Shown: piece after piece, positions 43,418-52,532 of the stretch | How the letters are laid out: each line of letters begins with the position of its first letter | Numbering within the stretch: position 1 is the stretch's first letter | From: Pezizomycotina sp. ARF18 | Taxonomy: Eukaryota; Ascomycota | Direction: 5' to 3' | NCBI GenBank assembly: GCA_002224055.1 | Contig: AZLU01000014.1 | Coordinates: 186,001 to 250,000 of the forward strand | DNA length: 64,000 bases | Made by a program: the position numbers and the translations under genes | Notes under the pieces: generated by a model | The model's database searches: none | What the model saw: the letters and a program-made list of their open reading frames with translations, nothing else | What the model was told of the DNA's origin: nothing

Positions 43418-43904
43418 AAGGTGGTGGTAAATCGTGTAACAAGAAATTTCATTTCTGGGAAGCCACCATCTGGCAGTGTTAAGCTCTAGCAAGCGACAAG
43501 TTCGCCCCTGGTCGGGCCTCTTCTTTTCGTCAGAATATAAAATTTGTAACAGAATTCTGGAGGAAAATAAAGATTGTAGCCATTTTAATGATACTCTCAA
43601 CTGTTCGTGGAAGATAAAGGTGCTCGATTCCCTTTGAATTCTAGAATTTAAAATAAAGTAGCACCATCATCTAAATTAACAATTTAACAGGGGTATTATT
43701 CTCGGCGTATCTCTTGAAATACGGATCAGAGGCTTGAAGGAATAGCGCATGGAGCAGTTATATGGTATTGGCTTTCATAAAGCATTCGTTATTGGATGAG
43801 TTATTTCGATCTCTAATGCCATAAAAAGCCAGCACACACGGGATTCTGGACAGTTGACAAGAAAGTCCTAAATATCGCCTTAAATCTCAACCCCAAGATA
43901 TAAA
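43418..43904. other. Intergenic
   Basis: About 490 bp after the GTPase gene. No feature was recognised. Confidence 0.45.
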
Positions 43905-44216
43905 TCTCAGCATGGACAATATTCAGCTCTCATCGCCGCCCTCAACCTTGGATCTCCGCCACGTTGCGTCAAGTGTCACGACAACGCCAATGTAGTGCAA
44001 ACGACAGAATACGCGATGGCATCTGTATTATTTAGATCTAAGATTTGGAGATGCAATGCCTGCGAGTTACTATTTTGGAGACGGGAACCGGACCCTATAG
44101 TCGGATTGGAAACGGTCTCTAGTTGGTTTGGTATCTGCGTGGGGCTTCCGCCTAATGTTGTATTGACTGCTATTGCATTTCTTAGCGTCCCTTTTTGCGA
44201 TAGTACAGTTAGTTGA
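43905..44216 (+). CDS. Small protein with four-cysteine zinc-ribbon-like pattern
   Basis: The frame reads QYSALIAALNLGSPPRCVKC, then NVVQTTEYAMASVLFRSKI and WRCNACELLFWRREPDP. The spacing is C-x2-C-x27-C-x2-C with a W two residues before the third Cys. The tail VVLTAIAFLSVPFCD is hydrophobic. A plus-strand ATG at 43,912 lies in another frame, so the start is uncertain. It resembles the small ORF at 46,081 in layout. A structural zinc site is inferred. Confidence 0.42.
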   Translation, partial: SQHGQYSALIAALNLGSPPRCVKCHDNANVVQTTEYAMASVLFRSKIWRCNACELLFWRREPDPIVGLETVSSWFGICVGLPPNVVLTAIAFLSVPFCDSTVS

Positions 44217-44249
44217 TATAATTGTTAGGACACTTACCTAATTTAGAAG

Positions 44250-44945
44250 CGAATTTCCCACATCTAATATCAGACGCGCCGCATCGCGATACATCATCAA
44301 CAATAATAACCTTATAAAATACTAAGAAAACGCTTAAATATTAGTTAGCGAGTAGAGGTCATTTACTATACGGCACTAAAATACTCGTATCGTTAAATAC
44401 AAGATATACTCGATCATTTAAGTAATATATACTAACGTATTATTTCCCGCTATATATCTACGGTCTATTTAACGTCCTCCCCTCGAACGGTAGACATTAT
44501 TTACTTATTAAATATAACGTACGCTATATTATATAATATACTAACAATTATCCATTTAATACGTTAGCTAAAATAACGCGGTATATCGGCTTTAAAGTCT
44601 CTCCGCGTACTATTTTACCGTATATTATAAAGGTATAGTATTAAGGTATAGGTATCTATTAAAAAGCTATAACTAAATATAAAGAAGAAGGCCGCTAGGC
44701 TTACCCTATATGTATAGTATAAGGACGATAATATAATAGACGCGAGGAATATTATATAAAGTAACGAGACAGCTATATATAAGTTATTAAACTTAGTAAA
44801 ATATACGTTAACGCGCTACCGACGATAAATATAATAAAAAATATCTTACGCCGGCCTTTAAAACGCCTAAAACGTCGATTATAATATAGGTATATATTAC
44901 GTATAGCTGGAAGGGCCCTATTATACGCTATATGTCATCGATCTT
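44250..44945. other. RIP-like AT island, degraded repeat
   Basis: About 700 bp that is extremely TA-rich (TATAATA, TAGCTATA, ATATTATA), with the surviving C and G mostly in CG or GC contexts and no open frame. This is the expected product of heavy CpA-to-TpA mutation of a repeated sequence. The original element cannot be told; its composition matches the RIP-mutated copia copy at 52-57 kb. Confidence 0.65.
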
Positions 44946-45000
44946 AACTATTCTTTATGGGGCTCAACTTAGTAGTAATCGTTTATGACTTCATAAACTG

Positions 45001-45168
45001 TGGATTATAACGCAAATCGAAGCTGCCATCGCAAAGGATTTCAACTTACCTATTGATATTAAAACTCTATTGCTATACGTATGTATCAGGGAGTTCAACA
45101 CAATAATGAATATCAAGGCGTGGGCCTCATATCCGTTCCGGATGATCCAACGGCTTTATAAACAATAG
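45001..45168 (+). CDS. Hypothetical coding fragment
   Basis: An open frame of 55 codons: WIITQIEAAIAKDFNLPIDI, then TLLLYVCIREFNTIMNIKA and SYPFRMIQRLYKQ. It sits right at the edge of the AT island with no ATG at the 5' end, so it may be the unmutated remnant of a gene cut by that island. Confidence 0.28.
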   Translation, partial: WIITQIEAAIAKDFNLPIDIKTLLLYVCIREFNTIMNIKAWASYPFRMIQRLYKQ

Positions 45169-46080
45169 TAACAGCCAATGACGATTGATACTGGCACATA
45201 CGCGCGCGAGATATTACGAGAAACAAGCGCTTATCGGTAAAACCTGAAGTATGCATTTAACATACGGACTGACGCTGGGGCAAAGGGTACTATTACCAAA
45301 CACGCGCCAGACAGAAATGATAAGCTTAATAAAACATTTCTTGTTGTTTGTATACTTCACGTACAAGAAGTTTACCGATAAACCATACAGTGATTCGTAG
45401 TTTTGGATTGAACTTATCAAACAGTGAATTTATCAAACAGCAGACAATGCTAAGTCGCGGGGAGTTCAAAGGGATTTTTTTTTATATTGAGCCGTTTACG
45501 CAATCAAGATTTTTTTTTTCGAGTGAAAGCTATTGTTTTGTTATTCCATCGAATACGATACAGTTTCTCATCATTAGTTAAATGAGTATCAATAACAAAT
45601 ATTCCGGATAGAAATACCCCGAAACGGGATACAGGAATTAAAATATCAGGACTTGAATATTCTTCAATTACAATATCTATACTCTGATTTCGCCACAGGA
45701 ATCTCTTTTCATTTCATCTAGAAGGTTCGGACAAGCGCGGGCATTAGTCTTATCAAAAGACGTTTTGAAAATTGGAGCATCAAAGTGATCGACACGACAA
45801 GCTTGCCCTAGAATCCAAGGCTAATAAGCTCGAGGATTAAGTATGAAGTCTGAGCTTATAGATCCCTCCTATTTCTTCCTATGATACTGTCTATAAATAT
45901 GTCTTTGAAATGGCCTAGTAGCCTTCCGTCTGATCGGCATCCCAATCTCCACGATTAAAATATCATAACTTATCTATACTTTCCTACTTTCCAATACTTC
46001 GAAATCAGCAGCGCGTAGTACTAAACCTCAGATTACAAAAACGTCACCATGTGCGTGCGGAACCTCCAGAGCCTATACTC
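45169..46080. other. Intergenic, nothing recognised
   Basis: AT-rich stretch with T homopolymers near 45,475 and 45,511. No gene is supported. Confidence 0.45.
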
Positions 46081-46242
46081 ATGAACTACGAGGCTGTCGC
46101 TTGTCCGCAATGTGACCAGTCAGGAGACAATAGCAAAAGAAGGGAATTCTCAGAGATTCTCGGTGCCTATATATGGGAGTGCACAACCTGCAAAATCCGA
46201 TACTACGTGGACTCGCAAGGTAATCGCAGGCGTTTGAACTAA
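46081..46242 (+). CDS. Small zinc-ribbon-like protein
   Basis: The ATG at 46,081 gives an intact 53-residue product: MNYEAVACPQCDQSGDNSKR, then EFSEILGAYIWECTTCKI, RYYVDSQGNRRRLN. Two CxxC pairs are separated by 23 residues, with W two residues before the second pair (WECTTC), a classic layout for a small zinc ribbon. The basic end may bind nucleic acid. The same W-x-C-x2-C layout occurs in the ORF at 43,905-44,216. Confidence 0.5.
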   Translation: MNYEAVACPQCDQSGDNSKRREFSEILGAYIWECTTCKIRYYVDSQGNRRRLN

Positions 46243-47172
46243 TCTCGCATTAGTTGCTTATTGATGGGTTTCCGATCAAGATATTCTTCTGCACCTTCTC
46301 ATCATTCAGTTTCCAGCGTTTCTTACTTTGTTTCCACTTTCTACTTCTTTCTTATCGTGGTTCCGATCGCGGAATTATTTAGTTTGAGCGTGCATTTTGT
46401 AATTCCCTCGGGAGCTGACAGCCTAAGCCGATGAAACATAAAACAAACGAAAACGAGCATAAACACTTCCCCAAATTGCAGATAATACATTTCCAAATTT
46501 TTTTGGTGATACGTCTGAAGTAGCGACTTCGACTACGGCGGGCTAATAACTCGATAATAACTCGAACGGTCTGTTCTTCTATAATCAATCGATTTGACGT
46601 GAAAATATTAGCTGCCGCTTAAGTGTATCTAGAAACTTGAAGGATAGGACAAATATTTTTTTATCCCACAGTCACCAGTAAGTAATTCATAACGTGGACG
46701 ACGAATGCTTCATAACTCCTTATTTACGTATTTCGTGAGAAGGGCGATACACAAAAAAGTTCTTTGGAATAAGTCCTATGGCGTAACATCACAACGTGAT
46801 TGTTATATATCTTGCTTTCAGTCTTGAGTTTTTTTTTGTTTTTCTTTTTATGAGCATATCGTTTACCCTTCGTTCTTTACTTTACCGCCATAAATATTAC
46901 TGAGTGCTGGAGAGCTTCTTTATGGGAAGGAAGGTAACGGATTTTATCCTGCCGCGCGCAGTTGACCGCGAGATCCTTTGCCGGAACACTTCCGAGGTAC
47001 CAGGCCAATATCACCATCGCTATTAATTTAGTGCGCGGATAAGAGGAAACATTTTATATCGAATCCAAGTGTATAAACGCCATGCCACAGTACCTCGGAG
47101 ACCATGGACCAACTATTCTCCTTATATGAATATTCGAGACAACTATTACAAATTTCTCGATAAAATTTCCAG
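46243..47172. other. Intergenic, nothing recognised
   Basis: About 930 bp with T/TTTC-rich stretches near 46,825-46,850. A minus-strand open frame at 46,379-46,588 is not convincing. Confidence 0.4.
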
Positions 47173-47346
47173 ATCGCGACCACAGATTGCCCCCAATCGA
47201 CCTACTGTTCTCCTCTCAATGAGGTTTTGCTAGCAGTCGTCGCGACGGCAAATGTCGCTATTGCTTTTCCCGTCCTGACAGCAACAAACAGCACCAGCAT
47301 TTCGTATACTCAAACCAACCACACGGCATCGACTGCTAAACACTAA
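47173..47346 (+). CDS. Possible exon of a small secreted protein
   Basis: After an acceptor-like TTTCCAG, the frame reads IATTDCPQSTYCSPLNEV, then LLAVVATANVAIAFPVLTAT and SYTQTNHTASTAKH to a TAA at 47,344-47,346. The hydrophobic stretch and T/S/N-rich end with NST and NHT glycosylation sites resemble a fungal cell-surface or secreted peptide. The upstream exon was not found. Confidence 0.3.
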   Translation: MATTDCPQSTYCSPLNEVLLAVVATANVAIAFPVLTATNSTSISYTQTNHTASTAKH

Positions 47347-48079
47347 TCCCGCATTCTCGAGTCCAGGCCGATGTCTCCACCGTAACGGGAAAATGACCTT
47401 AAAATGGATTACAAGAGTGGTGTCCGCCGCAAATTAATTGAGGAAAGGTAGGAACAAAGAGGGGGGAATGCCCCCGCAATGCTGCGACAATGTTGAATTG
47501 GTAAGTAATGACTACTATTGGCTTTGAAGTGTTCCTTTTAGTTGTTGTTGCTATATATTTAGGCCATTTTTTTTGCCTACGCGAACACATTTGATCCGTC
47601 TCTCCTTTATAAATTTATTAGAGTCCGGATAAGACTTTCAGTCAGTTTATATGCAACGGTCTTGTGGGCCAAATAGATTGTAATTTTTCGTCTCAGTTTC
47701 AGAGAGTCCTTCATATCGGTTGATTATCTATTTGCGCTTTTTTTTCCCTTCGAGAGTACAATGGCGTAGTTCATGGATATTTTCTTTTGTTCAACGATTC
47801 CAGCCCGATGCCCCCGTTTTTCTTTGGTTTTGCTTTTATCTTCTTATATTTTTACCGTGTTTTTTGATCAAAAATACGCAATTCTTATGTTTCGCATACA
47901 TTCGAAAGTTAGAGCGTTAGAAAGGAGTAGAATAAAATAATCATAAGTATGTACAAGGTTCTCAATCTTTAGTTTGAATGGCTATTCTGGCCAGCGTATC
48001 GAAAATGTAACAGTGTTTGCGTTGCGTGTCGCTCTAAAGGAGCTAGTTTCGGAATAGCCTTCGGTTCCTCAACAATCTA
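47347..48079. other. Intergenic, nothing recognised
   Basis: The T-rich stretch at 47,720-47,900 makes an F/L-rich open frame that is compositional, not a supported gene. Confidence 0.45.
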
Positions 48080-48373
48080 TTATCTTCTGCACATATACGT
48101 CTTGTAGCATACCATCGGGAATTGAAATAAAGGTTTCGTGATTGCAGTCATTTTGTCATCTGCGCACACGCTACAAGAATAATATTTGAGAACTTTCCTG
48201 TCGACTAAATTATAAAAAGCAATCCTCTCCCGAAAATTGCGACAGTGGAGGTTGTGGGAAAGATTTCCAAGTACAATAATAGATCCTGGGCGTGAATACG
48301 ATCTCCCGCTTGCGCTTGAAGAAAATCGGAGCATTCCCGCATCGCCGAAAACAATGTGAACGGACTGGTCCAT
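48080..48373 (-). CDS. Hypothetical protein, intact 97 codons
   Basis: From an ATG at 48,373: MDQSVHIVFGDAGMLRFSSS, then GSIIVLGNLSHNLHCRNFRE, AFYNLVDRKVLKYYSCSVCA and DDKMTAITKPLFQF. It contains a CSVC pair plus other cysteines. HIVFGDAGM resembles YIFFGDAGL in the next minus-strand gene (about 49,095), a hint of common origin. The function is unknown. Confidence 0.4.
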   Translation of the reverse strand: MDQSVHIVFGDAGMLRFSSSASGRSYSRPGSIIVLGNLSHNLHCRNFRERIAFYNLVDRKVLKYYSCSVCADDKMTAITKPLFQFPMVCYKTYMCRR

Positions 48374-48775
48374 CGCTAAGCAAAACTCTATTTTGTTCCG
48401 TCTCTTCCCTCTATCTTTCGTTTCTACATTTTTTTCTTTTTTGAGGTTTCCTATGAAAGAGAATGCAAGCGGTAACGGCTGTTTTGTCTACAGCATGATT
48501 ATCTCCTCCGCACTAGGTTCTCGGTGTGGCCGAGATATTTCCACGCTAATTAGACAAAATCTATCCCATGGCGCGCCGCGTTAGAGATGAGTGATGTTTA
48601 ATCATGTCAGCTAAAACCCCTTCTATCACCGATGTGATCTCGTTCGAAGTTTAGTCTCAGTCCTCACTTACTATTCGCCTGTGGATTAAAACTGCCCGCC
48701 ACTGTCTACATTCTCGCAGACACCTTTCGTTTAAATCTGCATCTCTGTGTTTTGAGGCAATAATCGTCGGTCGTC

Positions 48776-49135
48776 TCAAAATATGCATGACCACCGCTCA
48801 AAGAAGACAACCCACCGCCGCTTCCACGAGATCCATGCTATCGTCATGACTGCATCCTTTGACAGCTTCCCGACAACTTCCACGTCGATATCCATTTGTT
48901 CTGTCTTCCGCACTTCTCCAACGGGATAAAATACGCGGATGAGCGATCCTCCTCCGACATATCCAAGCAGAGTGTTCTATCTTCTCCGACATCGAATTCC
49001 AAGGAATTGTATTACGAGGCGAGCCATTCTGACACCGCAAGATCTCAGCATTGGTAGGTTCCAAAGTGCAAGGTGGAGCCCAGCGTCGCCGAAGAAGATG
49101 TAGTTATCACTGACTGAAAGGAGGCCGTATTTATT
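48776..49135 (-). CDS. Hypothetical protein
   Basis: The minus-strand frames read LLSVSDNYIFFGDAGLHLAL, then WNLPMLRSCGVRMARLVIQF. After a change near 48,995 come DVGEDRTLCLDMSEEDRSS and AYFIPLEKCGRQN. After another near 48,890, DVEVVGKLSKDAVMTIAWIS ends at a stop at 48,776-48,778. Composition is convincing but the family is unknown. An A40-type tract lies directly upstream of its visible 5' edge. Confidence 0.4.
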
Positions 49136-49143
49136 TGCTTTAC

Positions 49144-49183
49144 AAAAAAAAAAAAAAAAAAAAAACAAAAAAAAAAAAAAAAA
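49144..49183. repeat. Poly(A) tract, about 40 bp with one C
   Basis: The longest A run in the window, on the plus strand. On the minus strand it is a T tract upstream of the 48,776-49,135 coding blocks, possibly in a 5' leader or an intron. Confidence 0.85.
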
Positions 49184-49200
49184 CAGAAAGAGGGGCCGTG

Positions 49201-49420
49201 TCAGTCACCGGTCTTCTTGGCAGAAGTTGGCAAAGAAGGATGGGAGAAAGGAGAAACCACTTCATACTTCGGATCTCGCTTTCTTGCGGTGAACTTCATT
49301 ATAGCTCCCGCGTTCTTGCGTCGATTAAGTCGCGGAGACCTATTAGCTGCTCTGGTCCTCGCGGCGTCTGCATGCACTCTGAGTGCAGAAGTCGCAGGTA
49401 AGTTTCCCATAACACGCGTA
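49201..49420 (-). CDS. Possible exon, basic protein
   Basis: The minus-strand frame reads LPATSALRVHADAARTRAAN, then KNAGAIMKFTARKRDPKYEV and SPFSHPSLPTSAKKTGD to a stop at 49,201. An alternative minus frame to 49,544 contains HIYSYKDVLGLLRVLWETY. It may be 5' to the gene at 48,776. Weak evidence. Confidence 0.25.
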
Positions 49421-49544
49421 GAAGTCCGAGAACGTCCTTGTAGGAATAAATGTGCTTTCGGAGTCTTAAGGCCATGAGAACTAACGACACATTCAAAAGG
49501 CCAAGAGGATGAAGAAAAGTAAACTTATATGGAAAGATGAACAA

Positions 49545-50503
49545 TAAATGCCTTATTTAACGTGACTTTGGAGGTCTGGTCTTCGAAAATAGCGGCCTTC
49601 TAGGATTTTTGCTTGTTTTGTTCGTTCCTTGTGAAGTTTTGTTATACCCTTTTCTGGTATGCTATAATCAGGCCTCAGGGATTCAAGCATGAGAAAGGGT
49701 TGTCAAAGGGACGAGCATAAGAGTACCTATATTCTTCAATTTTTTTTACTCCTTATTTTTTTTTCTCTATTCTATGATTTAATACCAATGTAGGTCATCC
49801 TGAATTTTTCCACTTTCCTTTTTTCGTTTTTTTCAACAAGTTTATTCTTCTCTCCACCAGCTGATTATATTACCATGCGATCATTCGAGCAACTGTTTAA
49901 CCGATCATATTTCTCCCATCAAACTAGGACTATTAACAAACCTTAGCTTCCCTCCAGTTTGATATCCTTAGGGTTGCTATTACTCGCAAATCCCGATGAA
50001 AATCCATTGCTAAGAATTCCAGCTCTTTCACCGCGAATGAAATGGCCTCAAAGCGCAGTTTTCCATGCAAAACAGGAATATTCCACGTATGACCCACAGT
50101 CAAGATCTCTCAAAGAAACCAAGTCAGTAGAGTTATACAATCTACAACGGCTGTGCGATTCGCGATTCGAGAGCGCTTCTACCATCTGCTCGAACGAATC
50201 GCGTTCACAATTGATTGGTATTGATCCGATATTTCTTTCAACCCTGTTAATATTCTTGTATACTACTAGCACCATGTTAGCTTTATTGATATAGTTGACT
50301 AAAGAATGTAGCAATGCACTTATCTGCCTTTTTGATCATTCGGAACAGTAGCTATCACGAAAGTATCAGGTACACTGGAAGAATTCATAGTATGGGCTAT
50401 AGAGGGAGAGAATATGAGAACTCAAAGAACGTAACTATCAAAGCTTGATACTCAAAGTATATCCATCCCGTTGGAAATTCTCATCTAAATAACTGAGCAA
50501 CAG
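49545..50503. other. Unassigned, one weak ORF
   Basis: A plus-strand open frame at 49,959-50,294 (111 codons, TTG start, with LSTLLIFLYTTSTMLALLI near its end) is not convincing. T-rich runs occur at 49,740-49,835. Nothing else was seen. Confidence 0.35.
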
Positions 50504-50758
50504 ATGCCTTTCTCCAAATTCCCGCTTTGGGTGACGGATAATGACTGGGAGGACTTTGATGACCAACTCAGAAGCTTACGGGTCTTTCACTTCATATACC
50601 CCTACAGCGATGCGTATCGCCAAAACTCGGAATGTGGCTTACCTGATACTGTAGGCGTCCGGACGATATTGGTTACTGGAATTATTGTTAAATCTCTCTT
50701 GCGATGGAACCGGAAGCGGTTTTCAAAACGGGGCGAATATCAATCAATGAATCCTTAA
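50504..50758 (+). CDS. Small hypothetical protein, intact 84 codons
   Basis: The ATG (context ACAGATGCC) starts MPFSKFPLWVTDNDWEDFDD, then LRSLRVFHFIYPYSDAYRQN and SLLRWNRKRFSKRGEYQS. It has an acidic N-terminal half and a basic end. No family was recognised. Confidence 0.35.
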   Translation: MPFSKFPLWVTDNDWEDFDDQLRSLRVFHFIYPYSDAYRQNSECGLPDTVGVRTILVTGIIVKSLLRWNRKRFSKRGEYQSMNP

Positions 50759-51226
50759 TATACATCGTAAAATAATCTGCTCTGGCCTGTCCAGAATTAT
50801 AATCCGAGAGATCCCAAATTCGGCGCAGGAACGGGGAAACGGTGTGAAGCAATTAATCTCCCCTTTTAAGCAGACGAGGAGACCGCTCAAATCAATGCTG
50901 ATGGAAAATAAATTTCCGTCTAAATGCATAGCCTTCGCGCTCTAGTCCTTACTGGAATATGAGTCGGCACTACATATTCTGTCTATAGTTTTAAAAATGA
51001 AGTACAGCTCCTATATCAACTCGTTGCTTCAACATTCCCGCTTTTTCTTTTTTTTAAAGGCTCTAGATAATACTGCTGCATATCACTGTACACAAGAGCG
51101 AATTAGATACGAATTCTAGAGTTAATAGAGGTCAGGGCTTTTACGATACAAATGTTGAAAACTAAAGGATAACGGCGTAAGAGGTCTTTGCTTTTTCATA
51201 GATGAAATGGGAGATCATGGAGAAGG
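50759..51226. other. Intergenic
   Basis: No gene, repeat or RNA feature was recognised. Confidence 0.45.
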
Positions 51227-51772
51227 ATGTGTGCACAAAGGCCATGCGATATTCAAATCGTGTTAACGAGCGCTATAGATCGACACCGAGAGCATCATCG
51301 AATGGGGCATAGCTTGACCAAGGTAAAACCTACGACTCAGAACATCGGTCAACTAGGTTTAGAGCAAAGCGTAATCAGCCAGATTATACTCCGCATGGCC
51401 CGTCGTCGCGAAGTCAACAGATTACACCATATAGCATGTAAGGAAAAGAGAGAAAAGTGTACAAAAGAAAGAACATTCATTGAGCATAGCTCTAAGCGAA
51501 TCCTAATCTCACAAGCTAACCCGTCTGCCATAGAAAGCAACGCGTTTATGTCTTCGACAGGCCGCTCTCCAAAGATATTCGCCCCGTTGCGTATTTCTCC
51601 ACCGGTAATTGTTACAAATCAAAATCCCAGCTGCTCGAAGCTCCCTCGCCTTCGTCTATCCGCGCCGGACAGGCAGGCATTGCTCGTCGTATTACGTCAC
51701 TTCGCTAGCCGAACCGCTCCAGATTTCCGGTCCGGATCCCACACGAACGACGTGGCCCTTCTTGTGTCCTGA
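51227..51772 (+). CDS. Hypothetical ORF, intact 181 codons
   Basis: The ATG starts MCAQRPCDIQIVLTSAIDRH and the frame stays open to 51,772. Parts are strongly basic (RMARRREVNRLHHIACKEKR). From about 51,530 a second frame looks at least as protein-like (KQRVYVFDRPLSKDIRPVAY, FSTGNCYKSKSQLLEAPSP), so the true gene may switch frame or splice there. No domain was recognised. Confidence 0.35.
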   Translation: MCAQRPCDIQIVLTSAIDRHREHHRMGHSLTKVKPTTQNIGQLGLEQSVISQIILRMARRREVNRLHHIACKEKREKCTKERTFIEHSSKRILISQANPSAIESNAFMSSTGRSPKIFAPLRISPPVIVTNQNPSCSKLPRLRLSAPDRQALLVVLRHFASRTAPDFRSGSHTNDVALLVS

Positions 51773-51848
51773 AAAGCGGATGCGATCCTCGAAAGTAAGG
51801 GCTGAATCTTCCTAGCTGTTCATAACGTCAATATAAAGCCTCTAGTTT

Positions 51849-52061
51849 TCAACTCCAATATGATAAGCAACTCTTGTCAGGGCTATTTCTCGGTAGCTTA
51901 CAACAAATCTGCGTCTGCTTGTAGTTGAAAACCTGCAATAGTTGGTTCACTCGTTTGCGCTCCTGATTCGTTGCTTTGGCGTCTTTTTTTTGTAATGCCA
52001 TTTGCGGGGCGATTTTAGGAATTCGATCTCGGGCTGCACGTACCATCGACGTGGTGGCCAT
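51849..52061 (-). CDS. Hypothetical ORF, basic
   Basis: The frame contains MATTSMVRAARDRIPKIAPQ and LQKKDAKATNQERKRVNQLL, then FNYKQTQICC. It is positively charged and helix-prone; the family is not recognised. It converges on the previous ORF. Confidence 0.28.
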   Translation of the reverse strand: MATTSMVRAARDRIPKIAPQMALQKKDAKATNQERKRVNQLLQVFNYKQTQICCKLPRNSPDKSCLSYWS

Positions 52062-52126
52062 ACGATGGGTCTGGGCTTGTAAAGACCCGCAGTCGTCTCA
52101 CTCCCTCCTGTAGGCTCATCTTGAAT

Positions 52127-52248
52127 TCAAAATCGAGTATAGGGGCAGACAAAATCTACGGAAATATATGGATGATTTTCGAAAAGCTCTGGTATATTCA
52201 AAGGACGAATCCAGATAGAAGTGCAGGTAGTCGAGCCGTATAGGGAGA
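52127..52248 (-). CDS. Coding-like fragment abutting the copia insertion
   Basis: On the minus strand the frame reads SLYGSTTCTSIWIRPLNIPE then FENHPYISVDFVCPYTRF to a TGA near 52,127. Its 5' side is the copia insertion point. It could be the 3' end of a host gene cut by the insertion; the matching 5' part beyond 57,255 was not convincing. Confidence 0.28.
52244..52248. repeat. Target-site duplication GGAGA, left
   Basis: Repeated exactly at 57,251-57,255, directly outside the second copia element. Confidence 0.88.
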
Positions 52249-52532
52249 TGCTAGCATTGGCATGCCAAAGAGGCATAACAAATCTATAGGCATCGAGGTG
52301 ATGCTTATAGCTGAGGAACAAGGAACTTCAGCTGGAGATATCAAGAAGATTACACGACAAGGCTCTGTGAGACTCGAGGCAGACTGCATACATTATATCA
52401 AGATTATAGACATCAGTTCATTATATAGTAGCATCGTATATTCCCTTATTAGTCTATGTTAGTTCTATAGTCAAATCTACAAGTTCGATCCCATCCTACA
52501 ATTATTAGATATATACCATATATCACCCAACA
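52249..52532 (+). repeat. 5' LTR of copia copy 2
   Basis: Starts TGCTAGCATTGGCATGCC and ends in CA directly before the primer-binding site. It still matches the copy 1 LTR readily and is far less mutated than the element interior. Confidence 0.85.
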
